DNA of 64,000 bases from Haloarcula pelagica (GTDB taxonomy: Archaea > Halobacteriota > Halobacteria > Halobacteriales > Haloarculaceae), in contig NZ_CP126161.1 of assembly GCF_030127105.1 (NCBI RefSeq), positions 434,001-498,000 on the forward strand, read 5' to 3'. This document shows positions 50,453 through 58,835 of the stretch, one piece after another. The notes beneath the pieces are model-generated. The model was given only the letters and a program-made list of their open reading frames with translations, searched no databases and had not been told where the DNA came from. Position 1 is the first letter of the stretch. Every line of letters starts with the position of its first letter. The position numbers and the translations under genes are program-made.

Positions 50453-51430
50453 TCACATGTAGCCCAGATCGCGCAGGCGCTCCATCAGGTCCTCTTTGTC
50501 CTGGGCGCGGCCGGCGCGTTCGGTCGTGTTCTCCATGTCCTGGAGCCACGCGGGTTCTTCGGCGGACTTGTCCGTGCTGACCTCGCTGCCCAGCGAGCGG
50601 AAGCCGGCGAAGTACTTCGGCGAGACGGGCACGTCTTCCTTCTCGATGCCCTCGGGCAGGTCGTCCTGCCCCTGCGGGACGTAGCCCTCGTCGGGGTAGC
50701 CCTCGACAGTGTCGGGCACGACGAAGTTCCAGAACGCCTCCCACACGTCGGCCTCGGCGAACTGCAGGATCGGCTGGATGCGGTCGTGGGGCGGGTAGAT
50801 GTCCGGATCGTGCCGCGGCGAGAAGAACGTCTCGTCGGCGCGGGACTCCTGTTCGTCCCAGCGGATCCCCGAGAGGATACCGTCGACATCGTGCTCCTCG
50901 ATGGTGTCGTTGAGCGCCACCGTCTTCAGGAGGTGGTTGCCGACGTAGGTGTCGAGCAGGAACGGGAACGTGTCCTCCTCGTATTCGAGGATGTTCCGGA
51001 TGTGGTGCTGGTTGTGCTCGGAGAGTTCGTCGACCGGGATGTCGTCACCGGGTTCGAGACCGTTCTCGTCGACGTAGTCGCCGACGTTCGTGTTGCGCGC
51101 CCAGATCACGTCGAGGTCCCACTCGTCGGCCCAGTGCTTGGTAAAGTCGATGAGTTCGTCGAAGTGCTGGTAGTGGTCGATGAAGACGACCGGCGGAACC
51201 TCCAGGTCGAAGCGGTCCGCCACTTCCTTGACGAAGTACAGCGTCAGCGTCGAGTCCTTGCCACCCGTCCACATCACGACGGGGTTCTCGTACTCTTCGA
51301 GACCCTGCTTCGTGACTTCGATCGCCTTCTCGATCTTGTGGTTGACCGTCGGGTAGTCTTCGGGCGTCTCGCCCTCGCCGTCGCTGTAGTCGACATCGAG
51401 GTAATCGGGGAACTCGGCTGTCTCTGACAT
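50453..51430 (-). CDS. PP-loop PAPS reductase/CysD-like protein
   Basis: 325 residues. The PP-loop ATP pyrophosphatase motif is VVMWTGGKDSTLTLYFVKEV near residue 52, followed by PPVVFIDHYQHFDELIDFTK. The C-terminal part (RWDEQESRADETFFSPRHDP, then SEEPAWLQDMENTTERAGRA) is reminiscent of the ATP-sulfurylase small subunit CysD and of PAPS reductases. No Fe-S Cys pair typical of APS reductase is seen. Probably sulfur assimilation; the exact reaction is undecided. ATG 51430; an AT-rich box lies ~25 nt upstream. Confidence 0.86.
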   Translation of the reverse strand: MSETAEFPDYLDVDYSDGEGETPEDYPTVNHKIEKAIEVTKQGLEEYENPVVMWTGGKDSTLTLYFVKEVADRFDLEVPPVVFIDHYQHFDELIDFTKHWADEWDLDVIWARNTNVGDYVDENGLEPGDDIPVDELSEHNQHHIRNILEYEEDTFPFLLDTYVGNHLLKTVALNDTIEEHDVDGILSGIRWDEQESRADETFFSPRHDPDIYPPHDRIQPILQFAEADVWEAFWNFVVPDTVEGYPDEGYVPQGQDDLPEGIEKEDVPVSPKYFAGFRSLGSEVSTDKSAEEPAWLQDMENTTERAGRAQDKEDLMERLRDLGYM

Positions 51431-51560
51431 CGTGTAATGAGATGTAATTAGAAGCTGTAAGTATTTTGTGTTCCGCCGACAGGTGTGTGAACCGGAACCA
51501 CACTCGGTGCGGCACTGTCGCCCCGGAATTAAAGCCGTTCACGGCCGTCCGTCGAGACGA

Positions 51561-52178
51561 ATGATCGGCCCCCCATCGTCGCTTCGCGGGATCGCCCGGC
51601 GGTGGCTGGCGCTGTACGTCCCCGTCGCCGCGTTGATCCTGGGTCTGAGTACGCTGGTAGGGTTCCTCCTGGGCGACGCGATTCCGGTCGACTCACTGCC
51701 CGCCGGGAGCGACGCCGGATCGAACCCGTTTCTCCCGTCGGAGATCACGACGGTCTCGATCGCCGTGAACAACCTGACCGCGATGGGGGTCATGCTGCTT
51801 GGGGCCGTCTCGCTCGGGCTCGTCACGGTGCTCGGTCTCGTGTTGAACGGGCTGCTCATCGGCGTCGTCGTCGGCCTCGCCGGTCAGGAGTTACCCTCCA
51901 TGGTGATCCTCGCGTTGTTGCTCCCCCACGGGATCGTCGAGATTCCGGCACTGCTGATCGTCGCCGCGATCGGACTCCGCTTTGGCCGCCTGACCGTCCG
52001 ATACCTCCGCGGCACGGAAGACCGGTTGGTCACCGAACAGGCGCTGCGAGAGGCGGGCTGGCTCGTCGGCGTCGCCTGTGTGCTCGTGCTAGTCGCCGCC
52101 TACATCGAGGCCAACGTCACACTAGCCATCGCCGAACGCGTCGCCGACGGGTCCCTGTCGGGACTCCCGTCAGCGTAG
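51561..52178 (+). CDS. SpoIIM-like (stage II sporulation M) membrane protein
   Basis: 205 residues with about five hydrophobic segments (LALYVPVAALILGLSTLVGF, MGVMLLGAVSLGLVTVLGLV, GLLIGVVVGLAG and others). The LLLPHGIVEIPALLIVAAIG motif is characteristic of SpoIIM/DUF95 proteins. Haloarchaeal members are not linked to sporulation; a role in membrane or ESCRT-type processes has been proposed for relatives. ATG 51561; upstream residues encoded in frame are not family-like. Confidence 0.87.
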   Translation: MIGPPSSLRGIARRWLALYVPVAALILGLSTLVGFLLGDAIPVDSLPAGSDAGSNPFLPSEITTVSIAVNNLTAMGVMLLGAVSLGLVTVLGLVLNGLLIGVVVGLAGQELPSMVILALLLPHGIVEIPALLIVAAIGLRFGRLTVRYLRGTEDRLVTEQALREAGWLVGVACVLVLVAAYIEANVTLAIAERVADGSLSGLPSA

Positions 52179-52287
52179 GTCAGCGGGAAGTTCGATCACG
52201 ACCGCGTCCGACAGCGGGCGCTGTTGCACGGAGCGTCGTGGAGGAACCGCCAGACAGCAGTACAGCGGGGAATCGACCGTGAAGCGA

Positions 52288-52890
52288 TCAGTTGATGAAC
52301 TCGTTGTCGCGCCAGTTGACGCCGTCTTTCTCCTCGTCGTCGCGGGGTTCTTCCGCGACGTTGATGACGGCGGGCCGCTCCTCGCCGTCGACGATCCGGA
52401 CCGCTTCCAGTTCCTCGTCGACGGCAGCGATCGCGGTCAGCGTCCCCTTCTCGGCGATCTTGGCGACCTCACAGAGGACCTCGAACATCTCGTACTGGAG
52501 TGCGGTGTTCTGGAGCACCGTCTCCCGGTCCCCCTTGAAGCAGGCGTACTCGACGAGTTCGGATTCGATCTCTTCTTCTTCCTCTTCGAGTGCTCCCCAC
52601 TGTGGTCCACCGCCGGCGCTCCCGGTGCTCGCGGCGCCGGGTGGTCCCATCTCGTCGGGGTCTTCCTCGTAGACTCGGTTCTCCGTGACGCTCGCTTTGA
52701 GCTGTGCAGTCGGAGTGTACTTGCTCATGCTGTCGTCGTCGGCGACAGCACTGACGATGAGCGTGTTGTTCCGCCGAGTGATGTCAACGTCAGCGACTGC
52801 GGGCGGAAGATCTGGGTCCTCGAAGAAATCGTAGGCGTCTTCGAGTGGCAGTTCGAGTGTCGAATGAAGTCTGTATACGCGGCTGGTCAT
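52288..52890 (-). CDS. DUF7110-like haloarchaeal protein
   Basis: 200 residues. Start MTSRVYRLHSTLELPLEDAY, an N-terminal small alpha/beta unit, a Gly/Pro-rich linker (EEDPDEMGPPGAASTGSAGG), then a helical middle ELVEYACFKGDRETVLQNTA and an acidic tail. The first part resembles a ferredoxin-like or SRPBCC-like module. Family name recalled, not searched. Function unknown. ATG 52890; the 199 nt upstream (52891-53089) hold only an AT-rich stretch and no gene. Confidence 0.8.
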   Translation of the reverse strand: MTSRVYRLHSTLELPLEDAYDFFEDPDLPPAVADVDITRRNNTLIVSAVADDDSMSKYTPTAQLKASVTENRVYEEDPDEMGPPGAASTGSAGGGPQWGALEEEEEEIESELVEYACFKGDRETVLQNTALQYEMFEVLCEVAKIAEKGTLTAIAAVDEELEAVRIVDGEERPAVINVAEEPRDDEEKDGVNWRDNEFIN

Positions 52891-53089
52891 AGTTGGGAAC
52901 GTGTGTCGGTGGTCGACGGCCGTCCGCTGACGCTACAGTCACCCTGATGTACGGGACACTCGCTTATATCATCTGTCCTTCGCCATTCGGCCGACAGCGG
53001 CGGAACGGAACTACACGAATACACTGGTTATCGTCCGAGTAACCGCCGCTTACACAGCGAAAGGCGACCAAACCGTGACGTTCGGCCAG

Positions 53090-53422
53090 TTAATCGTCGG
53101 CAGCGGCGGGCTCGGTATCGTCTGTCACACCGGCCGCTTCGATACTGGGCGGATACTCGCCGCGATCCAGGACGAGGTCCGACGCCGGACGCGCCATACA
53201 CGTCAGCGCGTACGACTCCCGTTCTTCCGCTGTGAGCCCCCGGGCGGCGGGCTGGACCACCTCGCCCTCCAGAATCTCGGCCGAACAGGCCAGACACATC
53301 CCCACGCGGCAGGAGTACTCCTGTGCGATGCCTTCCTCCAGGCACCGCGAGAGGATCGTCTCCGTGTCGGAGACGGTGATCTCCTCGCCCGTCCCCGCGA
53401 ACTCGACGGTGTAATCGGTCAT
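53090..53422 (-). CDS. 2Fe-2S ferredoxin
   Basis: 110 residues with ligands C38, C43, C46 and C75 (SCRVGMCLACSAEI and ALTCMARP), the plant-type C-x4-C-x2-C...C pattern. It lacks the ~30-residue acidic N-terminal insertion of the classical haloarchaeal ferredoxin, so it is a distinct paralogue. Electron carrier for cytoplasmic oxidoreductases. ATG 53422; gataaagag about 34 nt upstream may be the TATA box. Confidence 0.94.
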   Translation of the reverse strand: MTDYTVEFAGTGEEITVSDTETILSRCLEEGIAQEYSCRVGMCLACSAEILEGEVVQPAARGLTAEERESYALTCMARPASDLVLDRGEYPPSIEAAGVTDDTEPAAADD

Positions 53423-53524
53423 GAACGGGCGTTCGGAACCCCGGGACAAAACTCTTTATCGGTCGTCCGCCGCAGTTCCCGCCCCGGCACGGACCGGGTG
53501 GCAATACACTGGCTGTTCCGACGA

Positions 53525-54310
53525 TCAGACCGCCTCGACGCGCCGAAACAGCGCCGCCCCCAGGAGGACCATCAGGACGCTGGCGACGACCATCGCCGCG
53601 AAGTCCAGCGCCAGCGACCGCTGGGAGACGCCCACCAGCGCACCGCGGAGGCCGTCGACACCGTAGGTCAGCGGGTTCAGATAGCCGACGACCCGCAACG
53701 GCGCCGGGAGGTTCCCCAGCGGGTAGAACGCCCCCGAGAGGAACGCCAGCGGAAACAGCGCGAAGTTGACGATGAGGTTGTACCCCTGGGTGTCCTTGAA
53801 CTGCGAGGCGATCGCCAGCCCCATCCCGATGAACGTCGCGGCCACGAGCACGAGGAAGGCGACGGCGATGGCGACGCCGGTCACGGAGGCCGGTCGGAAC
53901 CCCAGCGGGAGCGCCAGCACGAGGATGAGCAGCGACTGCAACAGCGTCGTCGTCGCACCGCCGGCGATCCGGCCGACGACGATCCCGGTGCGGCTGACCG
54001 GCGCGACCAGGATCTCCTTCAGGAAGCCGACCTCCCGGTCCGAGAGCACCGCCAGGCCCGTGAACGACGCCGAAAAGAGCATCGTGAACCCGAGAATCCC
54101 GGGGACGAGATACTCCAGATAGCTCACGCCCGGTGGGATCGAGCCGAACTGCACGTCACGGAAGCCGAAGCCGAAAAAGACGAGGATGAAGAAGGGGCCG
54201 AGCAACAGCCCGACGACGCGGCTCTTGGCCCGCCAGAACCGCACGAGGTCCCGCCGCCAGAGCCCGTAGACGGCGACCGCCTCTCGGCGGAGTCGGCTCT
54301 CCTCAGTCAT
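53525..54310 (-). CDS. ABC-2 type transporter permease
   Basis: 261 residues with six hydrophobic segments. ABC-2 signatures: FFGFGFRDVQFG, LVPGILGFTMLFSASFTGLA and LFPLAFLSGAFYPLGNLPAP with LNPLTYGVDGLRG, the DrrB/NodJ subgroup. The start ATG 54310 overlaps the stop of the ATPase gene upstream, so the pair is translationally coupled. Likely an efflux pump for drugs or lipids. Confidence 0.94.
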   Translation of the reverse strand: MTEESRLRREAVAVYGLWRRDLVRFWRAKSRVVGLLLGPFFILVFFGFGFRDVQFGSIPPGVSYLEYLVPGILGFTMLFSASFTGLAVLSDREVGFLKEILVAPVSRTGIVVGRIAGGATTTLLQSLLILVLALPLGFRPASVTGVAIAVAFLVLVAATFIGMGLAIASQFKDTQGYNLIVNFALFPLAFLSGAFYPLGNLPAPLRVVGYLNPLTYGVDGLRGALVGVSQRSLALDFAAMVVASVLMVLLGAALFRRVEAV

Positions 54311-55295
54311 CGCCGCCACCCCGCGCTGTCGGCGCCGGCCGCTGGCCGTCCTCGGCCCCCGTTTCGGCCTCGGTGACCGTCCGGCCGGTCAGCGAGAGGA
54401 AGACCCGCTCCAGGGTCGGCCGATCGACCGAGACGGTCGTCACCGCGGCCACCTCGCTAGCGGCGGTGACCACTGCCGCGACGCGGCGTGCGCCGTCGTC
54501 GACACCGATGTCGAGCCCGTCGCTGTGGTCGGTCAGCGACCGGACCCACGGCTCCCCCTGGAGTACCTCGGCGACGGCCCCGGGGCGGTCGGTCCCCAGC
54601 CTGATCACGTCGCCGCCCAGATCGGCCTTCAACGCCTCGGGAGCGTCCAGCGCGACCACGCTTCCGTCGTCGACGATCGCCACCCGGTCACAGAGGGCGT
54701 CGGCCTCCTCCATGTAGTGGGTCGTCAGCACCACGGTGACGCCCGCGTCGCGGTTGAGCCGGTCGATGTACTCCCGCACCGTCTTTCGGGTGCCGGCGTC
54801 GAGTCCGACGGTGGGTTCGTCCAGAAAGAGGACCGCGGGCTCGTGGAGCAGGCCGCGCGCGAGTTCCAGCCGGCGGGCCATCCCCCCGGAGTACTCGCCG
54901 ACGCGCTTGTCGGCGTCCTCGGCGAGGTCGACCAGATCGAGGACCGTCCGAACCCGCTCGCGGCGGTACTCGCCGCCGATCCCGTAGAGCCGCGCGTGAA
55001 ACCGGAGGTTCTCGATCCCGGTCAGTTCCTCGTCCAGGGCCGGTTCCTGGAAGACGACGCCGATGTTCGAGCGGACGGCGTCCGGGTCGGTCGCCACGTC
55101 GTAGCCGGCGACGCGGGCGCTGCCCTCGCTCGGTCGAAGGAGTGTACAGAGCGTGTTGACGAGCGTGGACTTGCCGGCGCCGTTGGGGCCGAGCAAGCCG
55201 AGGATCTCGCCCTCGGAGACCGACAGCGACACCGCGTCGACGGCGACCAGATCGCCGTAGCGTCTGGTCAGCCCGTCGACCTCGATGGCGTTCAT
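54303..55295 (-). CDS. ABC transporter ATP-binding protein (DrrA-like)
   Basis: 330 residues. Walker A GLLGPNGAGKSTL, ABC signature EYSGGMARRLELARGLLHEP, Walker B AVLFLDEPTVGLD and the H-loop LTTHYMEEADALCDRV are complete. The ~100-residue C-terminal extension is typical of DrrA/NodI. ATG 55295 matches the start MNAIEVDGLTRRYGDLVAVD; an open frame continues upstream but overlaps the mcl gene end region and is not ABC-like. Confidence 0.95.
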   Translation of the reverse strand: MNAIEVDGLTRRYGDLVAVDAVSLSVSEGEILGLLGPNGAGKSTLVNTLCTLLRPSEGSARVAGYDVATDPDAVRSNIGVVFQEPALDEELTGIENLRFHARLYGIGGEYRRERVRTVLDLVDLAEDADKRVGEYSGGMARRLELARGLLHEPAVLFLDEPTVGLDAGTRKTVREYIDRLNRDAGVTVVLTTHYMEEADALCDRVAIVDDGSVVALDAPEALKADLGGDVIRLGTDRPGAVAEVLQGEPWVRSLTDHSDGLDIGVDDGARRVAAVVTAASEVAAVTTVSVDRPTLERVFLSLTGRTVTEAETGAEDGQRPAPTARGGGDD

Positions 55296-55336
55296 ACCGT
55301 CCCGTCGGGCCCGGACGGGCTTGAGGTTGGTCCCGC

Positions 55337-56383
55337 TCAGTTGAAGCGTAACTCGACCGACAGCGCCCGCTCCAGCAGCCCCGCCTCGTAGTACTGGGCG
55401 GTCTGTGTCGGGTGTGTCTCGTCGACCGCCCGAACAGTCTCGACGGTGTTGGCGAAGTTCTTGTAGGTCGCCTCGTCGACCATCTGGCCGTCGACGACGA
55501 CGGCGCCGGTCCCCTCGCGTTTGGCCTCGTTGAACGCCTCGACCTTCCCCAGGGCCTCGGTGAGTTCGTCGGTCCGGGGCATGTGGATGCGGTTGGCCTG
55601 GGAGGTCTGTTTGGGGTGGAGCGACCACGAGCCGTCGATACCGATGGTCGCCTCGTGTTCGACCTGGTCGGCGTACCCCGCGGCGTTGTAGTAGGTGACG
55701 CCGGCGCGCTCACAGAATAGTTGGTCGAACGGGCCGCCGATCGCGGCGACGCCCGCGGCGCTGGTCTCGTTCGAGAGCGCTTCCAGCAGGCCGTCCCAGC
55801 GCGGGCGCTCGCCGTCGAGCGCGCGGCCACCGAGTTCGGCGGTGTAGTCGACCGGGCCGAACACGAGTGCCGACAGCCGCGAGTCGGCCGCGAACGCACA
55901 GATCTCCCGCAGGTCAGAGCGGGCCGGCGCAGTCTCTAAGATGATCGCCATATCGAGCACGCCGTCCGCCAGGCCGGCGTCGCGTTCCGCCTCGGCGATC
56001 GCGCCCGCGGCGTCGCGCACGTCGTCGAGCCGCCCGACCTTCGGGACGACGAACCCGTCGAGGTGGTCGCCAACCTCGGTCGCGAGGCGATCGATCTGCT
56101 CGCGGCCCCGCTCGCGGAAGGTCGCGTCGTCGTAGGCCCACTCCACGCGCGGGAGGACGCGCCCGGCGAAGTCGGGGGCGTGTTCGGGGAGGTGCTCGAC
56201 GACGTTGTCGACGGCCTCGGCCTTCATCGAGGGGGCGGTGCCGTCTTCGATGTCGGGGACGAGCCAGTCGGGGGTCTGGAACCCCTCGCTCGTGAGCCCG
56301 GAGACGAGGAACTTCGCGCTGTCGTCGCGGGGGACGGCAGCGGGCGCGGTCTGGAACGTGCGGCAGAGTCGTGTGGCTGTCAT
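55337..56383 (-). CDS. Beta-methylmalyl-CoA lyase (CitE-like)
   Basis: 348 residues of the CitE/HpcH aldolase family. PDIEDGTAPSMKAEAVDNVV carries the metal/CoA-binding Asp-Glu, with LVFGPVDYTAELGG and SWSLHPKQTSQANRIH later in the barrel. In the methylaspartate cycle it cleaves beta-methylmalyl-CoA to glyoxylate and propionyl-CoA. It is the last gene of the glmS-glmE-mal-mch operon; its ATG overlaps the stop of the hydratase gene. That context makes this assignment more secure than the sequence alone. Confidence 0.9.
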   Translation of the reverse strand: MTATRLCRTFQTAPAAVPRDDSAKFLVSGLTSEGFQTPDWLVPDIEDGTAPSMKAEAVDNVVEHLPEHAPDFAGRVLPRVEWAYDDATFRERGREQIDRLATEVGDHLDGFVVPKVGRLDDVRDAAGAIAEAERDAGLADGVLDMAIILETAPARSDLREICAFAADSRLSALVFGPVDYTAELGGRALDGERPRWDGLLEALSNETSAAGVAAIGGPFDQLFCERAGVTYYNAAGYADQVEHEATIGIDGSWSLHPKQTSQANRIHMPRTDELTEALGKVEAFNEAKREGTGAVVVDGQMVDEATYKNFANTVETVRAVDETHPTQTAQYYEAGLLERALSVELRFN

Positions 56384-57516
56384 GGGTCGTGTCGCTGGAC
56401 GAGGGCGGTTCGCCGGCCGCTGTAGACCGGGGTGCGGTGCTGGTTGTACGCGACGTGTTCGAAGGTGACCGCGCCGGCCCGCTCGGGGCCGACCTCGGCG
56501 TCACAGTCGAGGACGCGGGTGAACCCGTAGATCGTGTCACCCAGCGTGACGAAGTCGTGGAACCGTTCCTCGTCGTAGCGCCACTCGCGGTAGGTCGCCT
56601 CGTCCGAGCGGGCGTGTGCCAGCGCGATGGAGCGGGTCACGTCGCCGTAGGCCACGATGTCACCGGACGGCGAGTCGGCCATCACGTCGCGGTTGTGGTG
56701 TTGCCGGGCGGTGTTGAGCGTCGACAGGGGGAGCCCGGAGACGAGGGCCTCGTCCATCGTCCGGCCGCGCTCGTGGGCGTAGGCGACCGCGGCGCCGTCG
56801 GCCTCCGCCCGGTCGAGCGCGGCCCGGAAGTCCTCGAAGTAGTCGCCCTCGGGGGCGACGAGTGTCTCGGGGACGGTCGGACCGTTGGGGTCGTCGCCGG
56901 CGTCTCGGTCGCTGGCGTCCGTCCCGTCGGTGTCCTCGCCGTCCGCCGAGTCGGCGACGGCCCCGCCCCCGTCCGTCGCGGTCGGCTCGCGGCGTGGGAT
57001 CATGTTGGTCCGCTCGTAGCTGACCAGACGGTCGCCGGTCTCGCGGTCCCGACCGACCGTCTCCCAGGTGACGATGCCGTAGGCTGGCCGGGAGGACGAC
57101 GCAGTCGTCTCGACGACGGTCGAGGTGACCGCCAGTTCCGTCCCAGGCGTCGGCGTCCGGTGGATCGTCACGTCGTCCCGGCCAAGGAAGTAGCCGCCCT
57201 TCTCCGAGAGGTCCTCGACGGTCACTCCCATCACGCAGGCGAGGACGTAGTCGGGGTGGACTGGAACGGTCTCGAACCCCTGGTTACGGGCCCGGTCCGG
57301 GCGCCAGTAGGCCGGGTCGTGGTTGAGTGTCTGGCCCATCCAGTCCTCGCTGCCCGACTGCGAGAGCACCAGGCCGGGGTCGTGAGTCAGTTCGTCGCCC
57401 GGGTCGAAGAAGTCGAAGTAGTGCCCCTTCTCCCGGGTCCGGGCGCGGTCCAGGAGCGTCTCGAACGTCTCCGCGTCCGAGAGGTCGACGGCGTCGGCCT
57501 CGCTCCAGTCGGTCAT
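56380..57516 (-). CDS. Mesaconyl-CoA hydratase (MaoC-type)
   Basis: 378 residues, two hotdog folds. The N-terminal half has YFDFFDPGDELTHDPGLVLS and a MaoC-like DWMGQTLNHDPAYWRPDRAR; the C-terminal half FVTLGDTIYGFTRVLDCDAE. A ~45-residue acidic insert (GAVADSADGEDTDGTDASDR) separates them. Hydrates mesaconyl-CoA to beta-methylmalyl-CoA in the methylaspartate cycle. Start ATG overlaps the stop of mal and its stop overlaps the start of the lyase gene. Confidence 0.9.
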   Translation of the reverse strand: MTDWSEADAVDLSDAETFETLLDRARTREKGHYFDFFDPGDELTHDPGLVLSQSGSEDWMGQTLNHDPAYWRPDRARNQGFETVPVHPDYVLACVMGVTVEDLSEKGGYFLGRDDVTIHRTPTPGTELAVTSTVVETTASSSRPAYGIVTWETVGRDRETGDRLVSYERTNMIPRREPTATDGGGAVADSADGEDTDGTDASDRDAGDDPNGPTVPETLVAPEGDYFEDFRAALDRAEADGAAVAYAHERGRTMDEALVSGLPLSTLNTARQHHNRDVMADSPSGDIVAYGDVTRSIALAHARSDEATYREWRYDEERFHDFVTLGDTIYGFTRVLDCDAEVGPERAGAVTFEHVAYNQHRTPVYSGRRTALVQRHDP

Positions 57517-58835
57517 CGCCGGGTCCCCCCGTCCGAGGCGGTCCGGCGGGTCCCGCTACGAGGGCCGTCGGCGTGTTCGCTATCGGCAGTATCGTCGCCC
57601 GTCCGGGCCAGTGTCCGGCGCATCTCGTTGGTCACGATCATGAACCCCTCGTCGAACCCCATCCCGGGCTTTGCGAGCACCTGGGCGGCGTCGGTCGCCA
57701 GCGCGACGTTCGCACAGGCCCGCGCGGAGGTGGCCGTCTCGTTGCAGGTGCCGCCCAGATACGCCCGGGTGTCGGTCCCCTCGCAGTACAGCACCGCTTC
57801 GGCCGAGCGGTGGATACCCCCCAGGTCCGGCGTCTTGATCTGGACCACGTCGGCCGCACCGACGTCGACGAACGCACGAACGTCCTCGAAAGTGTTGCAC
57901 CACTCGTCGGCGACGATGTCCACGTCGACGCCCGCATCGGCCAGTCCGTCGCGGAGTTGGGCCATCTGTCGGATCTGCTCCGCGCGGTCGCCGGCGTCCA
58001 TCGGTCCCTCGATCTGGAGCGGGTACGGCGCCGCGGCCGCCCGCAGCGATTCGAAGTAGTCGACGACCTCGGCCCGGTCGTAGGGCGGGCCGAACACCTC
58101 CCCGAGGATGCCGTACACGTCGAGATGGAAGCGCGGAGCGTAGGACGCCGGCCCCAGCTCCTCGGTCCGCTCGCGGAGCCAGGTGACGTACTCCCGGAGC
58201 CGTTCGCCGTCGGTCCCGACCTTCTCGACGCTGTTGAACAGGCCGTGCGGGAGGACGGGGACGCGCTTGACGAGCATCTTCTCGGCGTTCGTGTGGCGCT
58301 CGTCGCCGGACTGCCCGAACACCGGCACCGGTGTGGCGGCCATCTCGGTCCGGTAGGCCGACGAGACCACGCCGGCGGGCGTCTGGCCGGTCGCCCGAGC
58401 GGCGGCGTTCAGCAGGGCCTGGGAGACGCCGTAGCGCACCGCGGTGTGGAGCTGGTCGCCCTCGGAGCGGACCGGGTCCAGTCCCTCGACGACAGTCGCG
58501 TTCTGGCGGAACATCGTCGCGTCTCGGCCTCGGAGTTCGTCGGCGACGGCGCCCTCGACGACGGGGCGGTACTCAGTCGCCCGAAAGAGCGGGTCACGGC
58601 CCCCGGCCCCGGAGTACTGGACCGCCGCGCAGTCGCCCGTGACGACGGAGCCGTCGGCCAGTTCGAGTTCGACGAGCAGGGACTCGCCGGCCTCCCGGAT
58701 GCGGTCGAACCCGGCGGTCGTCGGCTGACCCTCGTAGTCGAACCCCGTCTGGGTGGCGCCGTCCTTGATCGCGCGCTGGTCGTCGAAGAAGAACCCGGAG
58801 AGGCCGGGCACGGCGCGGACAGCCTCAATCCGCAT
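57513..58835 (-). CDS. mal: Methylaspartate ammonia-lyase
   Basis: 440 residues of the enolase superfamily; eliminates ammonia from (2S,3S)-3-methylaspartate to form mesaconate. The probable catalytic lysine lies in VVQIKTPDLGGIHRSAEAVL, with metal ligands spread through PLQIEGPMD and VADEWCNTF. ATG 58835 is chosen because the Shine-Dalgarno GGAGGTG stands upstream of it; a GTG three codons earlier is possible. The start lies 11 nt inside the glutamate mutase epsilon gene. A ~35-residue C-terminal tail (SEHADGPRSGTRRTASDGGT) is non-conserved. Confidence 0.94.
   Translation of the reverse strand: MRIEAVRAVPGLSGFFFDDQRAIKDGATQTGFDYEGQPTTAGFDRIREAGESLLVELELADGSVVTGDCAAVQYSGAGGRDPLFRATEYRPVVEGAVADELRGRDATMFRQNATVVEGLDPVRSEGDQLHTAVRYGVSQALLNAAARATGQTPAGVVSSAYRTEMAATPVPVFGQSGDERHTNAEKMLVKRVPVLPHGLFNSVEKVGTDGERLREYVTWLRERTEELGPASYAPRFHLDVYGILGEVFGPPYDRAEVVDYFESLRAAAAPYPLQIEGPMDAGDRAEQIRQMAQLRDGLADAGVDVDIVADEWCNTFEDVRAFVDVGAADVVQIKTPDLGGIHRSAEAVLYCEGTDTRAYLGGTCNETATSARACANVALATDAAQVLAKPGMGFDEGFMIVTNEMRRTLARTGDDTADSEHADGPRSGTRRTASDGGTRR

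Noticed and set aside
54303-55628. Longer version of the ABC ATPase
   Set aside because: The first ~110 residues are shadow sequence of the mcl gene; the ABC domain starts at 55295.
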